Below, in pieces: positions 24,895-33,301 of a DNA stretch of 64,000 nucleotides. This stretch comes from Bacteroidales bacterium (GTDB lineage: Bacteria; Bacteroidota; Bacteroidia; Bacteroidales; UBA932). The stretch is taken from NCBI GenBank assembly GCA_015060335.1, contig SUYR01000003.1:61726-125725 (forward strand), given 5' to 3'. The stretch's first letter is position 1, and each line of letters opens with the position of its first letter. Under the pieces are notes generated by a model. The model was not told the DNA's origin. It ran no database searches and saw nothing but the letters and a program-made list of their open reading frames with translations. Position numbers and translations under genes: made by a program.

Positions 24895-27873
24895 ATGAAC
24901 AGAATACTTCTGCTGATGGCTCTTGTACTGCCGATGATGGCGTATGGACAGAATTCAGTGAGAGTAGATTCTCCTGACGGAAGCATTTCCATGACCTTTG
25001 CAAGTGTAAAGGGAGAGCTGAAATACAAGGTCAAATATAGAAACAATGAAGTTGTTTCATACTCTTCTGTGGCCCTGGATACCGACAAGGGACTTATAGG
25101 AGAGAATGTCCGTTTCGGCAAGGCGACAAGAAGTGCCGGAGTGGAAGAATATGACCTGCATGTGGGAAAGACAAGCCATGTGAAAAGCTCGTGGCAGGAG
25201 GCTGTGATTCCGCTCATCGACAAGAGAGGATGCGGACTTGACATGTCGGTGCAGATCAGGGTATTCGATGATGCTGCGGCATACAGGCTTATATTCAAGA
25301 CGTCGGGAGAAGACAGGGACATCCGCATCAGGAATGAAGTGATGGATGTGAACGTGACAGGAAATCCTATCGCCACAGCCTTGTTCTTCGACCACTTCAT
25401 AAACACCCATGAAGGCCTTTACACACGAAAGAAAGTCACTGACCTTGATGAGAACAGGCTCATAGACATGCCGACTCATTTCGAATTTGCAGACGGAACT
25501 CAGATGGCTGTAACTGAGGCAAGCATAATCAATTATGCAGGCATGTACCTTACAAAAAAAGACGGCAGACTGACAAGCAGACTGTCGCCAAGACTTGACG
25601 CGCCGCAGTTCAGCGTGCTACTCGAAGGAGAAGGCAAGACACCTTGGAGGGTATTCATGCTCGGAGACCATGTAGCCACACTTATGGAGAGCACCGTGCT
25701 CACAAGCCTCTGTGAGCCATGCAAGATAGAGGACACAAGCTGGCTCAAGCCGGGAAAGACCACCTTCCCTTGGTGGAACGACACCGTAATGCCGGACGAC
25801 ACCCCATTCCAGGCTGGAAACAACTTCCTGACAAACAAGCATTACATCGACTTTGCTGCAGATTATGGATTGGAATACCATTCTGTATATGGATATGCCG
25901 ACATGCCATGGTACTATGACGACGGTCCGGGATTCGGACTGGCCGGTCCTAATGCAGATCTGACAAGGCACGACCCGCGTCTTGACTTCCCTGCCGTGTG
26001 CCGCTATGCAAGGAGCCGCGGAGTCGATATCCATGTATGGCTCAACTGGGCTGCACTCTACAAGGACATCGACAGGGTGTTCGACAAATTCAACGAGTGG
26101 GGCATAAAGGGAATGATGGTGGACTTCATGGACAGGAACGACCAGCAGATGATTCTCATTCAGGAGGACATTCTCAGAAAGGCTGCCGAGCACCAGCTGT
26201 TCATCCAGTTCCACGGTTCAAGCAAGCCGTCAGGACTTTCACGTACCTGGCCTAACGAATTCACCCGCGAAGGAGCACTTAACTATGAAGTGTACAAATG
26301 GGACGGAGCCCGTACAATGGGAGCAGACCACGACATCAACATGTTCTTTACCAGAGCCCTTGCCGGTCCGACAGACTACCATCTCGGAGGATTCCGTTCA
26401 AAGTCCTACGACCAGTGGAGAGTCCAGTATCATGCGCCTCTTATGACCAGCACAAGATGCCATATGCTCGGCATGTATGTGATTCTTGAAGGCTATCTGA
26501 GCATGGTGTGTGACTATCCTGAGGCATACATCGGCCAGCCCGGCTTCCGATTCATCCAGGAAATGCCGACCACATGGGACCAGACAAAGGTCGTGGATGC
26601 AAAGGTTGCCGAATATGCAGTGACCGCCCGCAGAAAGGGCGACACATGGTATGTGGGCTGCATCAACAATTCCAAGGAAAGGAACCTCGACATCAGTTTC
26701 GGATTCCTGGGCGATGGAAAATATAAGGCAGAGATCTATGTGGATGCAGACGATTCGGACATGAATCCGGACCATCTCACTACTGGTACAAGAATAGTTG
26801 ATGCCGGCACAGTAATGCCTGTGAATGTGAAAGGCAGCGGCGGATTTGCCATGAAGATTTATCCTGTAAAGGACAACAGACATGAGCATAAATTCTATAT
26901 GGCTCCCCCTGATACTACTGCAGGCATCTGGGTGCGTCCTTCTTCTGCCGACAAGGCCCGTCCGAAATGGGGCTTCAAGAACGGCATACAGGTGGGCATC
27001 GCTCCTACCGGTGGTCCGCGCGGCCTGCTCAGGATATATACTCCATATCTGGAACAACCGAGAGACTATGTGACCAACTTCATCGCTATCGAGCCGGTTC
27101 CTGAGAACGGACGAGACATCAGAGGTCTGTCCGAACTTGAAAGAAGTTCCATTGACGGCCGTAACGGCAAGATATTCTGGAGCTCGGATGACGACATTCT
27201 TGATGAAAAGGACAAGCAGGACTTCGCCAGAGGTGTCATCGAGACCATCGACGGCGAGCAGACTCTTACCTTATATATATTCTGCGAGCGCTTCGACAAC
27301 GGAGTGAGCCCATATGTAAGGCTGAGATTCAGGGAGAGCAATCCATATGAATTCGAGCTTGCCACATATACCGTAAAGGACGGCACTCCTGAGCCTGACT
27401 ACTGTATCCTGACGGCCACAATGGGCAACAAGATGAGGCTCCGCAACCTCTTCTGCAAGGACAAGATATATAATTCACGCCAGCTATGGCCGGATTATAC
27501 AGGTGACGGATTTGTTCCTCACTTTGTGGTCCCTTCTTCAGAAATGATGACATCATCTGACGGACAGATATACTTCATTGCTGAGCCTGACGAAGCGGAT
27601 CCTGCATCAAGGGAGCTCAATGAGGGCACAAACAAAGGCTGGAAATATATAGGAAAGAAGGCAGTACAGTACTGGAGAAAGCCTTTCCCTAATGAGCAGA
27701 CCAAGGGACTGGTCAATGGAAGATATACATATTGGGCAAGCAAGTCCCCTATTCCGGAAGGCATTGCCTATGAGAACTTCGAACTGAAGTCTCCTTTTGT
27801 ACAGGGTGACAGATTCGTATTCGGAATCGCTCCCGTATCGTCAGAAGAATTCATCAATAACATAATCAAATAA
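24895..27873 (+). CDS. GH97 glycosidase (retaining type) with unknown 300-residue C-terminal domain
   Basis: A 992-residue secreted protein. Residues about 22-655 form a GH97 enzyme. Asp410 in GMMVDFMDRND and Glu465 in NYEVYKW sit 55 residues apart, as do the nucleophile and acid/base of retaining GH97 enzymes; the inverting SusB type lacks that Asp. Retaining members include alpha-galactosidases and beta-L-arabinopyranosidases. Residues about 660-992 (from KDNRHEHKFYMAPP on) extend well past normal GH97 length and match nothing I recognise; the beta-rich, aromatic pattern suggests a jelly-roll binding or second catalytic domain. It is followed 4 bp later by GH116. Confidence 0.87.
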   Translation: MNRILLLMALVLPMMAYGQNSVRVDSPDGSISMTFASVKGELKYKVKYRNNEVVSYSSVALDTDKGLIGENVRFGKATRSAGVEEYDLHVGKTSHVKSSWQEAVIPLIDKRGCGLDMSVQIRVFDDAAAYRLIFKTSGEDRDIRIRNEVMDVNVTGNPIATALFFDHFINTHEGLYTRKKVTDLDENRLIDMPTHFEFADGTQMAVTEASIINYAGMYLTKKDGRLTSRLSPRLDAPQFSVLLEGEGKTPWRVFMLGDHVATLMESTVLTSLCEPCKIEDTSWLKPGKTTFPWWNDTVMPDDTPFQAGNNFLTNKHYIDFAADYGLEYHSVYGYADMPWYYDDGPGFGLAGPNADLTRHDPRLDFPAVCRYARSRGVDIHVWLNWAALYKDIDRVFDKFNEWGIKGMMVDFMDRNDQQMILIQEDILRKAAEHQLFIQFHGSSKPSGLSRTWPNEFTREGALNYEVYKWDGARTMGADHDINMFFTRALAGPTDYHLGGFRSKSYDQWRVQYHAPLMTSTRCHMLGMYVILEGYLSMVCDYPEAYIGQPGFRFIQEMPTTWDQTKVVDAKVAEYAVTARRKGDTWYVGCINNSKERNLDISFGFLGDGKYKAEIYVDADDSDMNPDHLTTGTRIVDAGTVMPVNVKGSGGFAMKIYPVKDNRHEHKFYMAPPDTTAGIWVRPSSADKARPKWGFKNGIQVGIAPTGGPRGLLRIYTPYLEQPRDYVTNFIAIEPVPENGRDIRGLSELERSSIDGRNGKIFWSSDDDILDEKDKQDFARGVIETIDGEQTLTLYIFCERFDNGVSPYVRLRFRESNPYEFELATYTVKDGTPEPDYCILTATMGNKMRLRNLFCKDKIYNSRQLWPDYTGDGFVPHFVVPSSEMMTSSDGQIYFIAEPDEADPASRELNEGTNKGWKYIGKKAVQYWRKPFPNEQTKGLVNGRYTYWASKSPIPEGIAYENFELKSPFVQGDRFVFGIAPVSSEEFINNIIK

Positions 27874-27877
27874 CACA

Positions 27878-30373
27878 ATGAAAATCAGACACATTCTATC
27901 GGCTGTTGCAGTGCTTATCGCTGCAATTCCTGCGTCGGCTGACAAGTACGAGAAGGTATATAGCGGACGCGAGCTGGACCACATCGCCTATCCTATCGGT
28001 GGTCTGGGCTCAGGCATGTTCTGTCTCAGCGGAACAGGATCCATCTCAAATGTATCATTCCATCACTATCCGCAGCTATTCCATGAGCCATGTGCATTTG
28101 CTGCAATCCATGTAAAAGGTGTAGAGAAGGGAGCAAAGGTGCTTGAGACTGCAGTTCCTGACTATAAGATCTTCGGAAGAAATGACGGAGGTATGGGTGT
28201 AGGAGGTACGACATGGGGACTTCCAAGATTTGACGAGGGTACATTCAGTGCAAAATTCCCTTTTGCGGAGATCAATCTCGAGGATGACGATATGCCGGTA
28301 GATGTAAAGCTCGTGGCATGGAATCCGTTCATCCCTAACGACGAGGACAACTCCGGACTTCCTGTGGGAGGACTTGAATACACATTCACGAATACATCAA
28401 AGGAGACCGTAGAGGCCATCTTCTCATTCAATACAAGAAACTTCATGTGGAAGACCAATGATGTAGCATCACCTATCCTCAAGATGGACAAGGGTTTCAT
28501 TCTGAGTCAGAAACCGACCGAGCGTCACCCTGACATGGAGGGATATTGCGCATTCTTTACTGACGAAGAAGAGACCAAGGTCAACTACAACTGGTTCAGA
28601 GGCGGATGGTTTGATCCTCTGACTATGGCATGGAACCATGTGGAGAGAGGAGAGATGCCTGAAAATGATCCGGTACCAGGCGGAACAGGAGCGTCCATCT
28701 ATGTTCCTTTCAAGCTTAAGGCCGGTGAGTCAAAGACAATCAACCTCTACGTTGCATGGTATGTTCCGAAATCTGTTCACCGCATCGGTCCTGATGCTGT
28801 GTCGGATTCTGACTTCGGTGACCGTTATGACACTGAGCTCTACAAGGACACTCCTGAAAGATATGAGCCTTGGTACAGCAGAAGGTTTACAGACGTAAAT
28901 GATGTGGCTGCATATTGGAAGAGCAACTACTCAGGTCTCAAGGCGGATACTGAGAAATTCACGGCTGCATTCTACGACACAACTCTTCCTGAGGAAGTGA
29001 TCGAATCTGTTGCCAACAACCTCACCATCCTAAAGAGTACCACTGTAATGCGCCAGCACGACGGACGTTTCTGGGTATGGGAAGGCAGCGGCGACAACTG
29101 GGGAAGCTGCCACGGATCATGTACACATGTATGGAACTATGCACAGGCAGTGCCTCATCTCTTCCCTCGCATGGAGAAGACTCTGCGCGATACTGAATTC
29201 AAGGTGGACCAGAACAAGGAAGGTCATCAGGTATTCCGTGCAAATATTCCTATCCGTCCTGTAAAGCATGACTTCCACGCTGCTGCAGACGGCCAGCTCG
29301 GAGGTATCATGAAGGTATATCGTGACTGGAGAATCAACGGAGACACAGAGTGGATCCGCGACATGTATCCGCTCATCGCAAAGAGCATGGACTACTGTAT
29401 CCGCACATGGGACCCAGACGAGGTCGGAGCTCTCGTGGAGCCGCATCACAACACATATGACATCGAGTTCTGGGGACCTGACGGAATGTGTACAAGCTTC
29501 TATGCAGGTGCGCTGAACAGTATCATCCAGATCGGCAAGTTCCTTGGCGAGGACGTGACAAGATATGAGGCTATCCTCAAGAAGTCGCAGGAATACATGA
29601 CTACCAAGCTCTGGAATGGCGAATATTTCTATCAGGACATCCAGTGGACAGGTCTCCGTGCACCGGATCCTACCAAGGCCCTTTCTTTCCATAGCACATA
29701 TGCTGACGAAGCATCAAAGATTCTCGTAAAGGAAGGCCCTAAGTATCAGTATGGTACAGGATGTCTTTCAGACGGTATCATCGGATGCTGGATGTCGCTT
29801 GCATGCGGCCTTGAAGAGCCTATCGACAAGGAGAAGGTGACAAGCCACCTCATGTCAGTACACAAATACAACCTCAAGAAGGACCTCAGAGACCACGCTA
29901 ACCCACAGCGTCCGGGCTACGGAGTGGGCAATGAAGGCGGACTTCTTCTCTGCTCATGGCCTAAGGGCGGCAAGCTCAGCCTTCCTTTCGTATATAGTGA
30001 CGAGGTATGGACAGGTATCGAGTATCAGGTTGCTTCACACCTTATCTTCGAAGGCAAGGTTCAGGAAGGTCTTGACATCGTAAATGCCGTACTTGGCAGA
30101 TATGACGGAGTGAAGAGAAATCCTTACAACCAGTATGAGTGCGGTTCATGGTATGCAAGAGCCCTGGCAAGCTACAGCCTTCTCCAGGCGCTTACAGGTG
30201 TAAGATATGACGCTGTGACTCAGACTCTTTACATTGATTCCAAGATTGGCAAGGACTTCAGGACATTCCTTTCTACAGCAAGCGGTTACGCTACCGTAGG
30301 ACTTAAGAAGGGCAAGCCTTTCGTGGAAGTTAAGAACGGAAATATCGAAATCAAGGAAATAGTAGTCAAATAA
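27878..30373 (+). CDS. GH116-family glycosidase, secreted
   Basis: An 831-residue protein with a signal peptide, an N-terminal beta-sandwich (YPIGGLGSGMFCLSGTGSISN) and a C-terminal (alpha/alpha)6 barrel. By alignment with GH116 from memory, Glu402 in FWVWEGSGDNWGSCHG would be the nucleophile and Asp528 in NTYDIEFWGPDG the acid/base. GH116 is known for beta-glucosidases and beta-xylosidases (GBA2 relatives). I have a weaker recollection of GH116 in D-arabinan-degrading loci, so exo-D-arabinofuranosidase activity is a hypothesis. It sits in the packed plus-strand operon, 4 bp after GH97 and 2 bp before GH43. Confidence 0.87.
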   Translation: MKIRHILSAVAVLIAAIPASADKYEKVYSGRELDHIAYPIGGLGSGMFCLSGTGSISNVSFHHYPQLFHEPCAFAAIHVKGVEKGAKVLETAVPDYKIFGRNDGGMGVGGTTWGLPRFDEGTFSAKFPFAEINLEDDDMPVDVKLVAWNPFIPNDEDNSGLPVGGLEYTFTNTSKETVEAIFSFNTRNFMWKTNDVASPILKMDKGFILSQKPTERHPDMEGYCAFFTDEEETKVNYNWFRGGWFDPLTMAWNHVERGEMPENDPVPGGTGASIYVPFKLKAGESKTINLYVAWYVPKSVHRIGPDAVSDSDFGDRYDTELYKDTPERYEPWYSRRFTDVNDVAAYWKSNYSGLKADTEKFTAAFYDTTLPEEVIESVANNLTILKSTTVMRQHDGRFWVWEGSGDNWGSCHGSCTHVWNYAQAVPHLFPRMEKTLRDTEFKVDQNKEGHQVFRANIPIRPVKHDFHAAADGQLGGIMKVYRDWRINGDTEWIRDMYPLIAKSMDYCIRTWDPDEVGALVEPHHNTYDIEFWGPDGMCTSFYAGALNSIIQIGKFLGEDVTRYEAILKKSQEYMTTKLWNGEYFYQDIQWTGLRAPDPTKALSFHSTYADEASKILVKEGPKYQYGTGCLSDGIIGCWMSLACGLEEPIDKEKVTSHLMSVHKYNLKKDLRDHANPQRPGYGVGNEGGLLLCSWPKGGKLSLPFVYSDEVWTGIEYQVASHLIFEGKVQEGLDIVNAVLGRYDGVKRNPYNQYECGSWYARALASYSLLQALTGVRYDAVTQTLYIDSKIGKDFRTFLSTASGYATVGLKKGKPFVEVKNGNIEIKEIVVK

Positions 30374-30375
30374 TC

Positions 30376-31449
30376 ATGAAAAAGTTACTCATCCTGCTCT
30401 TCGCTGCAGCACTTGCATCCTGCACGGGACACAAAGAGCAGTCAAACAATCCACTTGATGTAAAGTTCGGAGACCCTTATGTACTGCTCGCCTCTGACGG
30501 ACATTACTATATGTATGGTACAGGCGGAGTGCAGGATGGGTTCGGATGCTACAGATCCGACAATCTTATCGACTGGGAATATCAGGGTGCTGTCTATCAG
30601 GGCAACACCCCGGATTCCTGGGCGGAATCATGCTTCTGGGCTCCGGAAGTATATGAAAGGAACGGAAAGTTCTACATGTTCTTCAGCGCCAACTGGAAAG
30701 TGAATCCTACAGCGGAACTGGAGAACTTCCTGATAGGTGTGGCCGTGTCGGACTCCCCTACAGGACCATTTACAGAAATGAGCGACGCTCCCCTTTTCAA
30801 TCCCGGTTATCCGATAATAGATGCCAATGTATTCTTCGATGATGACGGCAGATGCTATCTGTACTACTCGAGATGCTGCTACAAGCATCCTGTGGAAAGC
30901 GAGGTGTCAGCATGGGCACGGGAGCAGGGAATGTTTGACGAGATAGAGGAAAGCTGGATATACGGCGTGGAGATCTCTCCAGACTTCACTCATGTCATCG
31001 GCGAGCCGGTACTGCTGCTCTGCCCACCAGAAAAGATGGATGACGCCCAGGCAGAATGGGAAAGCAGGTCAGTCACCTCTGGCGAAGCCAACCGCAGATG
31101 GACAGAAGGCTCATTCCTGATCAAACGTGACGGGACATATTACATGATGTATTCCGCAAACTTCTTCGGCGGAGAAAACTATGCTGTGGGCTATGCGACA
31201 TCCGCCTCGCCTCTGGGCCCATACACCAAATCTCCGGACAACCCTGTACTTGAAAAGAACACTCAGAAGGGAGGCAAGGTGACAGGAGTGGGCCACAACA
31301 GTATCACGTGGTCCCGTGACGGCAGACAGCTATATTGCGTATATCATGGTCGTACAGCCGCAACCGGAGAAGAAAGAGTAGTATTCATTGACAAGATGGA
31401 CATCAGTCGCGGCAGACTGACTGTCGATGGACCCACAACAAAACAGTGA
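30376..31449 (+). CDS. GH43-family lipoprotein
   Basis: A 357-residue lipoprotein (FAAALASCTGHK) with the five-bladed GH43 propeller. Catalytic-type residues are visible: Asp33 in KFGDPYVLL as the general base, the Asp of PIIDANVFFDDDG as pKa modulator, and the Glu of WTEGSFLIKRDG as general acid. GH43 enzymes include alpha-L-arabinofuranosidases, beta-xylosidases and, in some subfamilies, beta-D-galactofuranosidases. The last would suit the galactan of mycobacterial arabinogalactan, but I cannot assign a subfamily. It follows GH116 by 2 bp. Confidence 0.87.
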   Translation: MKKLLILLFAAALASCTGHKEQSNNPLDVKFGDPYVLLASDGHYYMYGTGGVQDGFGCYRSDNLIDWEYQGAVYQGNTPDSWAESCFWAPEVYERNGKFYMFFSANWKVNPTAELENFLIGVAVSDSPTGPFTEMSDAPLFNPGYPIIDANVFFDDDGRCYLYYSRCCYKHPVESEVSAWAREQGMFDEIEESWIYGVEISPDFTHVIGEPVLLLCPPEKMDDAQAEWESRSVTSGEANRRWTEGSFLIKRDGTYYMMYSANFFGGENYAVGYATSASPLGPYTKSPDNPVLEKNTQKGGKVTGVGHNSITWSRDGRQLYCVYHGRTAATGEERVVFIDKMDISRGRLTVDGPTTKQ

Positions 31450-31454
31450 CATAT

Positions 31455-33116
31455 ATGAAAGGGATATATTACATACTTACGGCACTGGCTATTGTAGTGT
31501 CTTCATGTTCTGACCCCAACGAGGCAATAACCCCTGAGAAAAAGCCTGACAATCCGTCCAGCCGGCCTCAGTCTCCTCTGAAATGCATACCTGTACCGAT
31601 GGAAGAGTTCAGGGAACTCTACCACCCGACCCCTGCTGTGGGAGTGTACATCAATGACCACGCAGTGTTCGCGAAAGAAGGAGCAGGAGATCAAGATGCT
31701 GACAAGTGGAATCTTATCGGCATCACCAACCATGAGCTGGACGGAAGTCTCGGGGAAACGCACTTCGCACACGGAGTCGGGTATAGTCTTGAAGACGGTA
31801 GGTTCAGCGACAATCCAGCCAACGGAGGAATCATATTGAACGGCCTGAACAAGCAGACAGGTACCACTCCCAATCCTATCAGGGAAGGTACCATCTGCTG
31901 GGCTCCGCATGTTGTCTATCATGAGGGACTTTACCACATGTTTTATTTCTCGATTCTCACCGCCAAGTGGAACATGGAGTATGCCACATCTACAGACCTG
32001 ATAAACTGGAAGGACAGGACATCGGAACTTTCGCTGTCTGTGGCAAACACACACGAGGGTCTGCTCTACGAAAACGGCAACATCGTGGAGACCAGAGACC
32101 CTATGGTACTGAAATACGGCAGCGTATGGCTGATGTACACGACTGCAATGTGGCTGGATGGCGGCGTAAGAAGAGGGGCCGTAGCAGTATATCAGTCAAC
32201 CAATCTTAAAGCATGGACATTCAAGGGATATGCACTCCGAAATCTGGAAGGAGCACCGATAGCACCTTACTCAACCTGTGAATCTCCATTCGTAATCTAT
32301 AAGGATGGCAAATTCATACTTTCCACCACTATCACCGTGAGCGACGAGACCACATATCACGACACCATTATCTTCGTCTCTGACAACCCATACGACTTTG
32401 GGACATATTCCGGAGCTACCATGCTTGAAGCAAGTACGCACTATGCCGGCAGGATTTCAGCACACTGTCCGGAATACATATATGACAAGGATGCAGACAA
32501 ATGGTATGTAACGACAGCAGGATGGACAGGTATGGTGAAGCACGAGGGAGCAGTCGGAGGCGTGGGAATTGCCGAAATGCAATGGATGACGCCTGCCGAA
32601 TATGAGGAGCACCGCAAGCATTTCTGCGACGACCACAAGTCGGCAGTCATCAACCACAGCTTCGAGAACGGAACACTCGACGGCTGGACGAAAACAGGGC
32701 AGTTCGGTACCCATATGATAAACGACTCCTTCAGGTCCAGATACGGAACATACAGAGACATGGTCGGCAAAAAGACCTTCTGCAGCTACGCCGACAATCA
32801 TAACGGAGGTGACGGCCAGACGGGATCGATGCGTTCCAACGCGTTTATCATCGGCACCGACGCCAAGATGTCCTTCTACATCGCCGGCGGAAACGACATG
32901 GACAAGCTCTATGTCGCCTTGGTGAATGCAGACACTGATGAGATAATATTCAAGGAAACTGGTCACGACACAGAGAACTCCAGAAAGATCACATGGGACC
33001 TTTCATCCCATGCAGGCAAAAAAGCATACGTTGAAGTGGTTGACAACAGCACCGCTGCGTGGGGACATATCGGTGTAGATTGCATACTTGTGGACGGAAC
33101 TCCGGTGGAGGACTAA
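31455..33116 (+). CDS. GH43/GH32-clan-like lipoprotein with C-terminal beta-sandwich
   Basis: A 553-residue lipoprotein (LAIVVSSCSDPN). The frame opens with a GTG at 31446 overlapping the GH43 stop, but the ATG at 31455 gives a clean lipoprotein signal and is preferred. Residues about 95-370 look like a five-bladed propeller of the GH43/GH32/GH68 group (TICWAPHVVYHEGLYHMFYF, TRDPMVLKYGSVWLMYTT, TCESPFVIYKDGKFIL). Residues about 400-550 form a galactose-binding-like sandwich (NHSFENGTLDGWTKTG). The RDP and E-S-P elements suggest an active enzyme, but the substrate is unknown. It ends the tightly packed part of the arm and is followed by a strong terminator. Confidence 0.72.
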   Translation: MKGIYYILTALAIVVSSCSDPNEAITPEKKPDNPSSRPQSPLKCIPVPMEEFRELYHPTPAVGVYINDHAVFAKEGAGDQDADKWNLIGITNHELDGSLGETHFAHGVGYSLEDGRFSDNPANGGIILNGLNKQTGTTPNPIREGTICWAPHVVYHEGLYHMFYFSILTAKWNMEYATSTDLINWKDRTSELSLSVANTHEGLLYENGNIVETRDPMVLKYGSVWLMYTTAMWLDGGVRRGAVAVYQSTNLKAWTFKGYALRNLEGAPIAPYSTCESPFVIYKDGKFILSTTITVSDETTYHDTIIFVSDNPYDFGTYSGATMLEASTHYAGRISAHCPEYIYDKDADKWYVTTAGWTGMVKHEGAVGGVGIAEMQWMTPAEYEEHRKHFCDDHKSAVINHSFENGTLDGWTKTGQFGTHMINDSFRSRYGTYRDMVGKKTFCSYADNHNGGDGQTGSMRSNAFIIGTDAKMSFYIAGGNDMDKLYVALVNADTDEIIFKETGHDTENSRKITWDLSSHAGKKAYVEVVDNSTAAWGHIGVDCILVDGTPVED

Positions 33117-33140
33117 ACACGACTCCTTCCTGTGCACACT

Positions 33141-33179
33141 CCAGTCTCAAAATGACAGGCACGGTCATTTTGAGACTGG
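33141..33179 (+). terminator. Perfect 16-bp stem hairpin after the GH43-like gene
   Basis: CCAGTCTCAAAATGAC (33141-33156) pairs perfectly with GTCATTTTGAGACTGG (33164-33179) around a 7-nt loop, 24 bp after the stop codon. No U-run follows because the right arm overlaps the first bases of the 106-bp palindromic element at 33176. It is a likely transcription terminator or mRNA 3'-end stabiliser whose tail has been replaced by the element. Confidence 0.65.
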
Positions 33180-33281
33180 CGTCTAAATCATTGCCTCACA
33201 GCGCTTTACCGAAACTCGATTCCCCCGCGGCGGGGAATCGCATATCCACAACTCACTGAGGGACAGGATGTTAGGCGCCAG
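33176..33281 (+). repeat. 106-bp palindromic element, copy 2
   Basis: The element runs from CTGGC to GCCAG with core CGATTCCCC (33217) to GGGGAATCG (33240), symmetric about 33228.5. It is nearly the reverse complement of copy 1. It ends 20 bp before the ATG of the GxGYxYP gene and is followed by GAAATA, as copy 1 is on its strand. Its left end lies on the right arm of the upstream terminator. Confidence 0.87.
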
Positions 33282-33301
33282 AGAAATAACACTAAACTGA
33301 T

